A DNA stretch of 64,000 nt from Actinopolyspora mortivallis DSM 44261 (GCF_000384035.1 NZ_KB913024.1:4069162-4133161); one strand, 5' to 3'; positions 52,264 to 61,440 are shown, counted from the stretch's first letter. Made by a program: numbers and translations. The notes: generated by a model not told the origin, from the letters alone.

Positions 52264-52701
52264 ATGACGGACATGCCAAAGCACTCTGTCAGCGTGGCTG
52301 GCATCGTGATCAACGAGAAGGACCAGGTTCTTCTGATCCAACGTCGCGACAACGGACGATGGGAAGCTCCGGGCGGTGTCCTCGAACTCGAAGAAACCCT
52401 GGAAGACGGAGTGAAACGCGAAGTTTTCGAAGAAACCGGCGTTTCCGTCGACGTCGAACGTCTGAGCGGCACGTACAAGAATCTTTCCCGAGGAATCATC
52501 GCTCTCGTATTCCGCTGTCGCCCCCTGTCGGGAACACCTCACCCCACCGACGAAAGCGCCCACGCAGGTTGGTTCGACCTCCACGACGCCCTGAGCAGAA
52601 TGAGTGAGGCCTACGCGGTACGCGTCACGGACGCCTTCACCGAGACTCCACCAGTCCGCCATCACGACGGCGTGACCGTGACCCGGTCACTACCCACATG
52701 A
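52264..52701 (+). CDS. NUDIX hydrolase
   Basis: 145 aa, ATG at 52264 with GGGAGG upstream. The NUDIX box is complete: G-GVLEL-E-ETLEDGV-REVFEETGV, matching Gx5Ex7REUXEExGU. It hydrolyses a nucleoside diphosphate linked to another moiety; the substrate is not predictable. Divergent GntR gene, terminator after the stop. Confidence 0.92.
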   Translation: MTDMPKHSVSVAGIVINEKDQVLLIQRRDNGRWEAPGGVLELEETLEDGVKREVFEETGVSVDVERLSGTYKNLSRGIIALVFRCRPLSGTPHPTDESAHAGWFDLHDALSRMSEAYAVRVTDAFTETPPVRHHDGVTVTRSLPT

Positions 52702-52791
52702 ACTCCGAGGCGGAGCCGGGTTCGGAAACCACACGCTCTACATCGACGGCGTGAAAGCGGGCGAGTTCGACCATCTCGTTTGATCATCCGG

Positions 52792-52820
52792 CACAAGGCC
52801 CCTGCCTGTGGGGCCTTGTG
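52792..52820 (+). terminator. Stem-loop terminator after the NUDIX gene
   Basis: CACAAGGCCCC (52792-52802) pairs with GGGGCCTTGTG (52810-52820), an 11-base perfect stem. Confidence 0.75.
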
Positions 52821-52885
52821 TGTCTGGCAGGCTCTCCGCCCGGGAGTACGGGACCACGAGCGGAACGAATCCTGTGACGGGAACG

Positions 52886-53107
52886 CCAGGCTCGTCTGCG
52901 CCGCCATGATCGGCTCGTTCGTTCTGGTCAGGTTTCCAGACGAGGACACACCTGCCTTCGTCTGTGTGGAGAACGACCGTGGTGGGGTTTACCAGGAAAA
53001 TTCCCGGGGGCATCGAGCGCCATACCCTGGTGTGAGAGCAGCTTGCGGCGTTGGCTTACACCGAAGACGACACTCGCGCGTTGCTCGAACGGTTAGTTTC
53101 GTCCTGA
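52886..53107 (+). pseudogene. C-terminal remnant of an XRE/DUF5753 regulator
   Basis: Frame one reads FVLVRFPDEDTPAFVCVEND then RGGVYQEN. After a shift near 53020, frame two reads QLAALAYTEDDTRALLERLV and stops at 53107. Together these match the C-terminus of DUF5753 proteins, but the helix-turn-helix N-terminus is missing. It lies directly before a DUF397 gene, the usual partner. An earlier fragment (VKAGEFDHLV, ending 52783) looks like the tail of another DUF397. Confidence 0.6.
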
Positions 53108-53158
53108 GGAACGACCTCGGAAGGAGCCAGGGATACTTCGGACAGTCTTACGGATGCC

Positions 53159-53338
53159 GTGTGGCGCAAGAGTAGCCGCAGCAACCAAGGCGGCAACTGC
53201 GTGGAGGTTGCCCGGAACCTGCCGGGAACCGCGCTTGTCCGGGACAGCAAACTCGGCCAGAACAGTCCCGTGTTGCCGTTCAGCAGGACCGCCTGGACCT
53301 CGTTCCTCGACGCGGTCAAAAGCGACCATCTCGCGTGA
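53159..53338 (+). CDS. DUF397 domain protein
   Basis: 59 aa from a GTG at 53159. WRKSSRSNQGGNCVEVA, ALVRDSK and FLDAVKSDHLA are the landmarks of DUF397, a small actinobacterial protein usually encoded beside an XRE/DUF5753 regulator. No ribosome binding site is evident, and recognisable residues (SLTDAV) lie upstream of the GTG without a start, so the gene may be a fragment. Confidence 0.75.
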   Translation: MWRKSSRSNQGGNCVEVARNLPGTALVRDSKLGQNSPVLPFSRTAWTSFLDAVKSDHLA

Positions 53339-53353
53339 CCCGGTAGCCGACAC

Positions 53354-53380
53354 CAGCGCCCCGGGCGACCGGGGGCGCTG
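53354..53380 (+). terminator. Stem-loop terminator after DUF397
   Basis: CAGCGCCCC (53354-53362) pairs with GGGGCGCTG (53372-53380), followed by CTTT. Confidence 0.75.
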
Positions 53381-53468
53381 CTTTCGTGTCCCCTCCTGAG
53401 AGGGAGGCCAGTTTTCGGCGAAATCGGCTTCCGCTACCGCGCAGGCATGCCCGCCGTGCGGGAATCCC

Positions 53469-54093
53469 CCGTGATCCCTCGCCGGCCCCGGAGGGCCGGC
53501 GCCACATCCGGGAGCGCTACGGGCGCGCGCCGACGTCGAAGGTTGCGATCCTCGCCGGCCCCGGAGGGCCGGCGCCACCCAGCAGGCGGCCCAGCGCGCT
53601 GAGTCCACCGCCATCGTTGCGATCCTCGCCGGCCCCGGAGGGCCAGCGCCACCCGAGGAGGACTGATGTTCGGCAAGAAGAACGACAAGTTGCGATCCTC
53701 GCCGGCCCCGGAGGGCCGGCGCCACCATGACTGTCCGCGCACCACGCACCTTGTTCGATGTGGTTGCGATCCTCGCCGGCCCCGGAGGGCCAGCGCCACC
53801 CGAGGAGGACTGATGTTCGGCAAGAAGAACGACAAGTTGCGATCCTCGCCGGCCCCGGAGGGCCGGCGCCACCCAGCAGGCGGCCCAGCGCGCTGAGTCC
53901 ACCGCCATCGTTGCGATCCTCGCCGGCCCCGGAGGGCCAGCGCCACCCGAGGAGGACTGATGTTCGGCAAGAAGAACGACAAGTTGCGATCCTCGCCGGC
54001 CCCGGAGGGCCGGCGCCACCCAGCAGGCGGCCCAGCGCGCTGAGTCCACCGCCATCGTTGCGATCCTCGCCGGCCCCGGAGGGCCGGCGCCAC
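53469..54093 (-). CRISPR. CRISPR array, nine 37-base repeats, eight spacers with duplicates
   Basis: Repeats start at 53469 (degenerate), 53542, 53616, 53689, 53763, 53836, 53910, 53983 and 54057. The plus-strand repeat begins GTTGCGATCCTCGCCGGCC and ends GGCGCCAC, with an 8-base stem GCCGGCCC/GGGCCGGC. Spacers are 36-37 bases. In order they are D, A, B, C, B, A, B, A, so only four are unique. Repeats at 53616, 53763 and 53910 carry a G-to-A change that always lies just before spacer B. On the minus strand the change makes a G-U pair, and the degenerate end repeat is at the left, so the leader is probably at the right. No cas genes are in the window. Confidence 0.9.
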
Positions 54094-54461
54094 GGCAGGT
54101 GAGCAGGGGTTTCCGGAGTGGCCGCCCCCCGGCTGTGACCGATCCGTGACCGACACGCCGAGCACACGCTTGGGAACCTCCCGGCGCGTGGCCACACACT
54201 TCCCCTTCCCAACCACCGGGTCCCGGTGAGCCGGGCCGGTTCCCGACGGAACCGGCCAACCCCGCACGCGCGGGGCACACCTTCGCGACCTGCGATCTTA
54301 GCAGCGCTTCCCGCCGTGGGAAGCACTGTCGTTGCCCTCGGCACGTTCGTCTTCGACCGAGAACACCACCGCACAACGCCTACCGAGCGGCACAACGCCT
54401 CCGACAGCACCCCGACAGCGCCCCGAACGACGAGGGCGCTTCGTGCTCCGGGCCGGGTGGG
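54094..54461. other. Probable CRISPR leader side, with a type I-E-like hairpin at 54254-54281
   Basis: No gene. If the array is transcribed leftward, its leader is here, although the expected AT-rich character is weak. GGCCAACCCCGCACGCGCGGGGCACACC would be a 28-base I-E-like unit; its core CCCCGC...GCGGGG matches the solitary repeat at 47895. Confidence 0.4.
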
Positions 54462-55544
54462 TCACTCCGCGCCGTCCCTGGTGGACAGACTGAGGCTCCA
54501 GCTTCCGCCGTGGCGCTCACCCGGGGCCAGCACGCGCACGTCCTCGCCGGTGACGAAGGCGTTCGGGGGGCAGGTGCTGGGTTCCACCGTGATTCCCGAG
54601 CGGGGCGGTTGGGCACGGTCCTCACTGGCGCCGTCGTCGGTGTAGACCTGGAGATGCTCGTGCGCACCGTCCACACGCAGCAGCACGTCCCGACCGTCCT
54701 CCAGGCCGATGCGCACCACCGCCTCGCCCCAGTGGTCACGCTCCAGCCCGGTGAAGGCGGTGTCCAGCTTCGTCTCTCCGATGCGGTGCCTCCGTCGGAA
54801 GTCGTAGCGGGTGCCGGAGACCGAGGCGGTCCCGGTGGGGATGAGCCGCTCGTTGGTGCGGTAGTAGGTGTCGGCGGGCAGCCGCAGCTCCATCGCGTCG
54901 GTACCGCCCGGCCCGGCGGCGACGTAGGTGTGGTTGGCCCAGCCCACCGGGGCGGCCTCCCGCCCCACGTTCTCGGCGGTCAGTGTGCACCGCACCCCGT
55001 GCCGGTCCACGGCGTAGTCCACCGTGAACTCCATGTGGAACGGGTAGCCGTACCGCGGATGCGACCGGTAACGCAGCCGCACACTGTCCCGTCGGTGGCG
55101 CACCGGCTCCCACTCCACGAAGCTCATCAACCCGTGCAGGGCACTCTGCCGGGACGGCTCGTTGATCGGGACCTGTAGCTCGCGCCCGCCGAACTCGTAG
55201 CTCCCCCGGTCGATCCGGTTCGGCCAGGGAAGGATGGTCTTGCCCTGGTAACCCTCCCCCGGGTCGTCGGCGGAGTGGGTCAACAGCATCTCGGTGCCGT
55301 CCACCCGCCAGGACAACAGGGTCGCGGCCACCCCGGCCACTACGGCGCGGTGCCGCCCCGAACGGATCTCGTAGAGCCTGCCGTTGGCGGTCTGCTCGTG
55401 CCAGCCGTGCCCGGCGCCGGGGCCGTGTCGTCCCACCTCGGCGGCGGCCCGGCCCCCGAGTGCCGTCGCCGCCGTGGTGGCGGTGAGCGTGGTCAGCGCG
55501 GCCCGTCTGCTCCAGCCACCGGCGGCGGCCTCGGAGTCGTTCAT
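54462..55544 (-). CDS. Secreted aldose 1-epimerase family protein
   Basis: 360 aa from the ATG at 55544 (AAAGGA upstream). The N-terminus WSRRAALTTLTATTAATALG has a twin-Arg-like signal, so export by Tat is likely. The galactose-mutarotase fold shows LPWPNRIDRGSYEF, ALHGLMSFVEWEP with the catalytic His, GWANHTYVAAG with the second His, and TVEPSTCPPNAF with the catalytic Glu. It interconverts alpha and beta sugar anomers; an extracytoplasmic location is unusual. Confidence 0.9.
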   Translation of the reverse strand: MNDSEAAAGGWSRRAALTTLTATTAATALGGRAAAEVGRHGPGAGHGWHEQTANGRLYEIRSGRHRAVVAGVAATLLSWRVDGTEMLLTHSADDPGEGYQGKTILPWPNRIDRGSYEFGGRELQVPINEPSRQSALHGLMSFVEWEPVRHRRDSVRLRYRSHPRYGYPFHMEFTVDYAVDRHGVRCTLTAENVGREAAPVGWANHTYVAAGPGGTDAMELRLPADTYYRTNERLIPTGTASVSGTRYDFRRRHRIGETKLDTAFTGLERDHWGEAVVRIGLEDGRDVLLRVDGAHEHLQVYTDDGASEDRAQPPRSGITVEPSTCPPNAFVTGEDVRVLAPGERHGGSWSLSLSTRDGAE

Positions 55545-55887
55545 GGGAAGTCCTTTCGGGTCCAACCGTGCGGACGGCGTCGCCGTGTTCGGCGCGAACC
55601 CGGACTCACCGGACGAACAACACGAGCACGGGCGAACACGACCGAACGCCAGTCACCATCGGCGAACATTCACACCCGCGGAGCACACAACTGTCAACAT
55701 CGACGCGGCGGGATTGCTCCACCCGCCGGGTGGGGACTACGCCGCCCCGAGCAGCGCGAGCCCCCACCCACCGACGGCCACGGGCCCGGCGAACCCCGAG
55801 AGGGCACCGGCGGCGACTACCACCCGGGTACGAGGCAGGACGGGACCGTGGAACGACGCGACCGAGCAGCACAGCGGGCTATGGTCG
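55545..55887. other. Divergent intergenic region between epimerase and histidine kinase
   Basis: The plus-strand frame is open here but reads as low-complexity and has no start with a ribosome binding site. CTATGGT just before the kinase start could be a -10 element giving a near-leaderless mRNA. Confidence 0.4.
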
Positions 55888-57099
55888 GTGGGCGTGCGGA
55901 GGATCAGCCTGTGGATGCGCGCCCACCCCATCGCCGGGGACACCCTGTTGATGCTGGCGATGCTGGCGCTCGAAGTCCTGCGCGGCACCACGGGAACACC
56001 CCCCGGCGAGGCGCCGGGACTCCTCTGGGACGTGCTGGCGGGAGTGCTGCTGGTGCCGCCGCTGGCGCTGCGGCGCACCGCACCGGTTCCGGTGGCCTAC
56101 ACGGTGCTGGCCGGGCTGCTCGTCCAACTGCTCGCCTACCCGGACACGGTCACCCGCCCGGGGACCTTCGGGGTGTTCGTCATGCTCTACACCCTGGTCG
56201 CCTACACCGGGCGACGTCCGGCCGCGCTCTACGGCTGCGGGATCCTGGTGGCCTGGGTGACGCCACTGGTGGTCTTCGACGCCCTCTCCGGGGCCAACGC
56301 GGTGTTCTTCGCCGCGCAACTGCTGCTGGCCAGCGGGTTCTGCTGGACCCTGGGAGAGTACGTCGGCGCCCGCCGGGCCTACCAGCGCGCGGTGGAGAGC
56401 CGACTGCGCAGCCTGGAGTTCGAACGGGACCAGCAGGCCCGGATCGCGGTGGCCGAGGAACGCAACCGCATCGCCCGGGAACTGCACGACGTGCTCGCGC
56501 ACTCGGTGAGCGTGATGGTCACCCACGCCGACGGCGCCGTCTACGCCGTCCACCGCGACCCCGACACGGCCGAACGGGCGCTGCGGACCATAGCGGGCAC
56601 GGGCCGCGAGGCGCTGAGCGAACTGCGCGGCCTGCTGCACGTGCTGCGTCACCCCGAGGAGGACCCCGCCGAGCACCGCTCACCCCAGCCGGGCGTGGAG
56701 GGCATCCGGGAGCTGGTGGAACGCGTGCGCGCGCTGGGGCTGCCGGTCGAGCTGCGGATCGGCGGGGAACTCGACCAGATCCCCACCGGACAGGGCCTGG
56801 CCGTGTACCGGATCGTCCAGGAGTCGCTGACCAACGTACTCAAACACGCGGGCTGGAACGCCACGGCCGCGGTGGCGCTGGACAACGACGGCGACCGGAT
56901 CCGCATCGAGGTGACCGACAGCGGCTCCCCCCGCGTGCTGGACCCACCCACCCCCTCCGGCGGCAACGGGGTGATCGGGATGCGTGAGCGCGCCACCGTC
57001 TACGGCGGCTCCCTCGAAGCGGGGCGGACCGAGCGGGGCGGCTGGCGGGTGTGCGCCGAACTCCCCCTGGCCACCGAACGCTCCTCCCCGGCCGGGTGA
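55888..57099 (+). CDS. Two-component sensor histidine kinase, NarL-associated type
   Basis: 403 aa from the GTG at 55888; the GTG at 55894 is equally possible. Five or so membrane helices occupy residues about 15-160. The HisKA_3 dimerisation domain has ERNRIARELHDVLAHSVSVM with the phospho-acceptor His. The HATPase_c domain shows YRIVQESLTNVLKHA and SGGNGVIGMRERA. No periplasmic sensor domain is evident, so it may sense the membrane or a transporter. It pairs with the response regulator 66 bases downstream. Confidence 0.92.
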   Translation: MGVRRISLWMRAHPIAGDTLLMLAMLALEVLRGTTGTPPGEAPGLLWDVLAGVLLVPPLALRRTAPVPVAYTVLAGLLVQLLAYPDTVTRPGTFGVFVMLYTLVAYTGRRPAALYGCGILVAWVTPLVVFDALSGANAVFFAAQLLLASGFCWTLGEYVGARRAYQRAVESRLRSLEFERDQQARIAVAEERNRIARELHDVLAHSVSVMVTHADGAVYAVHRDPDTAERALRTIAGTGREALSELRGLLHVLRHPEEDPAEHRSPQPGVEGIRELVERVRALGLPVELRIGGELDQIPTGQGLAVYRIVQESLTNVLKHAGWNATAAVALDNDGDRIRIEVTDSGSPRVLDPPTPSGGNGVIGMRERATVYGGSLEAGRTERGGWRVCAELPLATERSSPAG

Positions 57100-57165
57100 A
57101 CCAGCTCCCGTCGCCGTGCCGGGAGCGCGCCGTGGCCTCCACGCCGTGGCCTAGGGTGGAGCGAC

Positions 57166-57819
57166 ATGGTGCGGGTGGTGCTGGTCGACGATCAGGAGCT
57201 CATGCGGGTCGGGCTGCGCATGGTGCTGGACGCGCAGGACGACCTGGAGGTGGTGGGTGAGGCCGCCGACGGCGCCGGGGCCGTGGAGACCGCCCGCGAG
57301 CAGCGGCCCGACGTGATGCTCATGGACGTGCGCATGCCGGGCATGGACGGGGTGCGGGCCACCGAACTCGTCGTGGGGGAACGGCTGGCCAAGGTGCTGG
57401 TGATGACCACCTTCGACCTCGACGACTACGCCCTGTCGGCCCTGCGCGCCGGAGCCAGCGGTTTCCTGCTCAAGGACACCCCGCCCGACGACCTGGTCTC
57501 GGCCGTGCGCTCCGTGCACGAGGGGGACGCGGTCGTCTCGCCCAGCGTCACCAAACGGCTGCTCGACCGTTTCCTGCGGGAGTCCGGCGGCGAGCTCCGG
57601 GACGCCTCGGTGCTGGACGTGCTCACCGACCGGGAGCGCGAGGTGCTGGTCCACATGGCTCGGGGGCTGTCCAACGGCGAGATCGCCGAGCGGATGTACC
57701 TCTCCGAGGCCACGATCAAGACCCACATCGGCCGGATCCTGTCCAAGCTGGAACTGCGGGACCGGGTGCAGGCCGTGGTACTGGCCTACGAGACCGGGCT
57801 GGTGCGCCCCGGCAGGTAG
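57166..57819 (+). CDS. NarL/LuxR-family response regulator
   Basis: 217 aa. The receiver domain starts VRVVLVDDQELMRVG, with the phospho-acceptor Asp in DVMLMDVRMPG and the switch Thr/Lys in MTTFDLDDY and FLLKDTPP. The C-terminal LuxR helix-turn-helix is LTDREREVLVHMARGLSNGE with TIKTHIGRIL. TAGGGT at 57152-57157 lies nine bases before the ATG, suggesting a leaderless transcript of its own. Partner of the upstream kinase. Confidence 0.95.
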   Translation: MVRVVLVDDQELMRVGLRMVLDAQDDLEVVGEAADGAGAVETAREQRPDVMLMDVRMPGMDGVRATELVVGERLAKVLVMTTFDLDDYALSALRAGASGFLLKDTPPDDLVSAVRSVHEGDAVVSPSVTKRLLDRFLRESGGELRDASVLDVLTDREREVLVHMARGLSNGEIAERMYLSEATIKTHIGRILSKLELRDRVQAVVLAYETGLVRPGR

Positions 57820-57865
57820 GACCACCGCCGGGGCTCCTCTCGCACGGCACGCGGGCCCGCACGCG

Positions 57866-57903
57866 CCTATGCTGGTGTCACGCCGGAGAGCCCGTCTCCG
57901 GCG
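57866..57903 (+). promoter_or_regulatory. Promoter -10 and 5' leader hairpin of the reductase gene
   Basis: TATGCT near 57868 resembles a -10. Just downstream CGCCGGAGA (57881-57889) pairs with TCTCCGGCG (57895-57903), a 9-base stem at the expected 5' end of the transcript, about 50 bases before the ATG. Confidence 0.4.
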
Positions 57904-57951
57904 TGCGGCGGTAGTCGCCGTCCGGGGCCGAGTGCGGCGAAGGGGGCCCTC

Positions 57952-59202
57952 ATGACCGAGAGGTTCGTCGTGGTCGGGGGTGGTCTCGCCGGTGCGCGAA
58001 CCGCGCGGGAACTGCGGAGCAAGGGGTTCACCGGTGAGGTCGACCTGGTCTGCGCCGAGGAGATCCCGCCGTACGAGCGGCCTCCGCTGTCCAAGGACTA
58101 CCTGGCGGGGGCGGTTTCGGCCGAGGAGTTCCTCGTGCACCCCCGCGAGTGGTACGCCGAGCACGGGGTGCGGCTGCGCCTCGGAACCCGCGCCAGTGCC
58201 GTGTACCCGACAAGCCACCGCCTCGAACTGGCCGACGGCACCGTGCTCGACTACGACCGGCTCGTACTGGCCACCGGCTCCCGCCCGCGTCGGCTCCCAC
58301 TGCCCGGGGCCGAGGCGCGGGGAGTGCACTGCCTGCGGAGGCTGGGGGACGCGGACCGGCTGCGGGAGACGCTGGGGCGGATCCGGCGGCTGGTGGTGAT
58401 CGGCGCGGGCTGGATCGGGCTGGAGGTGGCGGCCGTGGCCCGCGAGCGGGGTGTGGAGGTCTGCGTGGTGGAGAACGCCCCGACCCCGCTGGCGGCGGCG
58501 CTGGGTCCGCGCATGGGTGAGGTGTTCGCCGACCTGCACCGCGAGCACGGGGTGGACCTGCGGCTGTCCACCCGGGTGGCCGAGATCCACTCCGAGGGTG
58601 GGGTGACCGGGGTGCGCACCGTGGACGGCGCGGACATCCCGGCCGATGCGGTGTTGGTCGCGGTGGGGGCCCGGCCGGAGATCACGCTGGCCGCCGAGGC
58701 CGGACTGGACATCGGGGAGGGAGTGCTGGTCGAGCCCAGCCTGACCACCAGCGACCCGGACATCCTCGCGGTGGGCGACATCGCCGAGATCCGACACCCC
58801 GTGCTCGGCCGGATCCGGGTGGAGCACTGGGCCAACGCGCTGAAACAGCCCCGGGTCGCGGCGGCGACCCTGCTGGGGGAGGCCGCCGCCTACACCGAGG
58901 TGCCCTACTTCTTCACCGACCAGTACGACCTGGGCATGGAGTACCACGGGCGGGTTCCCGAGGGGATCGAGGACCGGGTGGTGGTGCGCGGCAGCCTGTC
59001 CTCCAGGAGGTTCGTGGCGTTCTGGCTGGACGGGGACAACCGGGTGTGGGCGGGGATGAACGTCAACGTCTTCGACGTGTCCCGGCCGGTGCGCGCGCTG
59101 GTCGAGTCCGGGCAACCGGTGGATCCCCGGCGGCTCGTCGACACCACCCACCCCCTGGAGGAGCTGGCCGCACTTCGTGAGCGGAACGTGAATCCCGTGT
59201 GA
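57952..59202 (+). CDS. FAD-dependent ferredoxin reductase (rhodocoxin-reductase type)
   Basis: 416 aa. The FAD fold starts FVVVGGGLAGARTARELR, PPYERPPLSKDYLAG is the family signature, LVVIGAGWIGLEVAAVARE is the NAD-binding fold and ILAVGDIAEI the second FAD site. The C-terminal reductase domain includes YFFTDQYDLGMEYHG. It passes electrons from NAD(P)H to a ferredoxin, usually for a P450; neither is encoded nearby. Confidence 0.93.
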   Translation: MTERFVVVGGGLAGARTARELRSKGFTGEVDLVCAEEIPPYERPPLSKDYLAGAVSAEEFLVHPREWYAEHGVRLRLGTRASAVYPTSHRLELADGTVLDYDRLVLATGSRPRRLPLPGAEARGVHCLRRLGDADRLRETLGRIRRLVVIGAGWIGLEVAAVARERGVEVCVVENAPTPLAAALGPRMGEVFADLHREHGVDLRLSTRVAEIHSEGGVTGVRTVDGADIPADAVLVAVGARPEITLAAEAGLDIGEGVLVEPSLTTSDPDILAVGDIAEIRHPVLGRIRVEHWANALKQPRVAAATLLGEAAAYTEVPYFFTDQYDLGMEYHGRVPEGIEDRVVVRGSLSSRRFVAFWLDGDNRVWAGMNVNVFDVSRPVRALVESGQPVDPRRLVDTTHPLEELAALRERNVNPV

Positions 59203-59254
59203 CATGACGCGGTTCTGGTGCTCGGACACCGGCTGTCACGGATAGGCTGCGGAC

Positions 59255-60067
59255 GTGACCACACCATCCAGCTGGAAGCCGCGACTCGTCGCGCTCGACG
59301 TCGACGGGACCATGCTCGACCCGGCGACACAGTCCATCTCCGCGGAGGTGCGCCGCGCCGTCACCCGTGTGGTGGAGGCGGGGGTTCACGTGGTCGTGTC
59401 CACCGGGCGGAGCATGTTGGGCACGTTGCCGGTGTTGGACGAGCTGGGGATCTCGGACGGGGACGCGCTGTGCTCCAACGGTGCCGTGCGGGTGGAGGTG
59501 TCCTCGCGGGAGGCCGTCTCGGTGGAGACCTTCGATCCGCAGCCCGTGTACGAACGGCTGGCCCCGCTGCTGCCGGGGGCGCTGTACGCGGCCGAGCAGG
59601 TGGGCACGGCCAGTCTGGTCACCGAGTTGTTCGACCCCGAGGAGCTGCACGGCCCGCAGCGGCGGTGCTCGGTGGAGCGGCTGCTGGAACACCCCGTCCC
59701 CCGCTTGATCGTCAACTGGGCCGGGCACAGCCCCGAGCGGCTGCGGGCGAGCATGGACGGGGTGGTGCTGCCGGGCTGCTGCTACACGGTCGACCACTAC
59801 CAACCCTGGGTGACGGTGGTTCCGGACGGAGTGAGCAAGGCCAGCGCCCTGGAGAAGCTGCGGGTGGAACTCGGCGTGGCCGCCGAGGACACCCTCGCCG
59901 TGGGCGACGGGGACAACGACATCCAGATGCTGGAGTGGGCCCACCACGGCGTCGCCATGGGGCAGGGACCGGCGGTGGTTCGTTCGTTCGCCGACGAGGT
60001 CGCGGGGACGGTCTCCGAGGACGGGCTGGTGCCGGTGCTGCGGCGGTGGTTCCCGCCCCGGGACTGA
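59255..60067 (+). CDS. HAD-superfamily Cof-type phosphatase
   Basis: 270 aa, GTG start with GATAGGCT about 15 bases upstream, possibly leaderless. Motif I is ALDVDGTMLD with the nucleophile Asp, motif II is VVVSTGR, Lys is in GVSKASALEK, and motif IV is AVGDGDNDIQML. The C2-type cap lies in between. Dephosphorylates a sugar phosphate or flavin-related substrate. Confidence 0.92.
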   Translation: MTTPSSWKPRLVALDVDGTMLDPATQSISAEVRRAVTRVVEAGVHVVVSTGRSMLGTLPVLDELGISDGDALCSNGAVRVEVSSREAVSVETFDPQPVYERLAPLLPGALYAAEQVGTASLVTELFDPEELHGPQRRCSVERLLEHPVPRLIVNWAGHSPERLRASMDGVVLPGCCYTVDHYQPWVTVVPDGVSKASALEKLRVELGVAAEDTLAVGDGDNDIQMLEWAHHGVAMGQGPAVVRSFADEVAGTVSEDGLVPVLRRWFPPRD

Positions 60068-60352
60068 CTCCGGGTGGTCCCCGACCCGTCGGGGAGCCCG
60101 CCCCGGCGCGGTGAGCCCGTGACCCGCGGCCTCGCGCCCGGTGGAGCTTTGCCGTTCGGGGACACCGCTCGGCTGGGCTCGGGGGTTCCCTGATCCCCGC
60201 CGGAGGCGCCCTACGACTTGAAGAGTATTCGTTTTTAGACCGGAGGTTGACGCGCACTCGACCGTTCGTCCGGCAACCTGGCTGGTGACATGGGGCCGGG
60301 ACTCGGACGCTCGTTCCGGCCGTCACCGAGTTTCGCCCAGACAGGAGTGCCA

Positions 60353-61309
60353 ATGATCGAGGCTGTGGGCCTCACCAAACGCTACGGATCGACGGTGGCG
60401 GTCAACGACCTGTCGTTCACCGTCAAACCGGGCAGGGTGACGGGATTCCTCGGACCGAACGGCGCGGGTAAGTCCACCACCATGCGCATGATGCTGGGGC
60501 TGGACCGGCCCACGGCGGGCAAGGTCCTGTTCGACGGCAAGCCCTACACCGAACTCAAGCATCCCCTGCGCACGGTCGGCGCCCTGGTGGACGCCAAGTG
60601 GGTCCACCCCAACCGCTCGGCCTACGCCCACCTGAAGTGGATGGCCCGCTCCAACGACATCCCCGTCCAGCGGGTGGACGAGGTGCTGGAGACCGTCGGA
60701 CTGAGCGCGGTCGCCAAACGCAGGGCCGGAGGGTTCTCGCTGGGCATGTCCCAGCGGCTCGGCATCGCCACCGCGTTGCTCGGCGACCCGGGGATCCTCA
60801 TGTTCGACGAACCGGTCAACGGGCTGGACCCGGAGGGGATCCACTGGATCCGGCGTTTCATGCAGCGACTGGCCGCCGAGGGGCGCACGGTGCTGGTCTC
60901 CAGCCACCTGCTGTCCGAGATGGCCCAGACCGCCGAGGAACTCGTGGTGGTGGGACGGGGCAGGCTCATCACCCAGTGCGGCACCGAGGAGTTCGTGAAC
61001 AACGCCACCGCCGCCGCGGTCACGGTGCGCACCCCGCAGGCGGAGCGGCTGCGGGAGGTGCTGGGCGCCCGCGGCTTCGCGGTGGCGCCCGCGGATCCCT
61101 CCCAGCCCGACACCCTCAGCGTGTCCGACGCCACCACCGACCAGGTCGGCGAGCTGGCCGCCGAACAGGGCTTCGTACTGCACGAGCTGTCCGCCCAGCG
61201 GGGCTCGCTCGAAGAGGCCTTCATGAGGATGACCGGCCAGGACGTGGAGTTCCGCACCGGCTCTTCCGACGAGCAGCCCGGCGAACCGCTCGCCGCGACC
61301 ACCAACTGA
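60353..61309 (+). CDS. ABC exporter ATP-binding protein (DrrA/CcmA type)
   Basis: 318 aa from the ATG at 60353 with AGGAG upstream. Walker A is GPNGAGKST, the signature region FSLGMSQRLG lacks the canonical second Gly, Walker B is ILMFDEP, and the H-loop is VSSHLL. The C-terminal extension of DrrA-like ATPases is present. Works with the permease 131 bases downstream. Confidence 0.93.
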   Translation: MIEAVGLTKRYGSTVAVNDLSFTVKPGRVTGFLGPNGAGKSTTMRMMLGLDRPTAGKVLFDGKPYTELKHPLRTVGALVDAKWVHPNRSAYAHLKWMARSNDIPVQRVDEVLETVGLSAVAKRRAGGFSLGMSQRLGIATALLGDPGILMFDEPVNGLDPEGIHWIRRFMQRLAAEGRTVLVSSHLLSEMAQTAEELVVVGRGRLITQCGTEEFVNNATAAAVTVRTPQAERLREVLGARGFAVAPADPSQPDTLSVSDATTDQVGELAAEQGFVLHELSAQRGSLEEAFMRMTGQDVEFRTGSSDEQPGEPLAATTN

Positions 61310-61440
61310 ACCACCCCGTGTCCCGTGGCGGCCCCGAGCCGTCGCGCCTTCCACCCCTCGGCCCCTTCCGGTCGCCGGGTGGCGGGCAGCGCCCTCGCCG
61401 GGGCGGCCACGGTCACACACGTCTTCCAACGGGACTGCCA

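Noticed and set aside
53093..54376. 427-residue minus-strand frame with [13 protein letters not shown] repeats
   Set aside because: The protein repeat is just the translated CRISPR repeat; the array geometry explains it fully.
55384..55887. N-terminal extension of the histidine kinase
   Set aside because: It overlaps the epimerase gene and an intergenic stretch with non-protein-like composition; kinase helices start after 55888.
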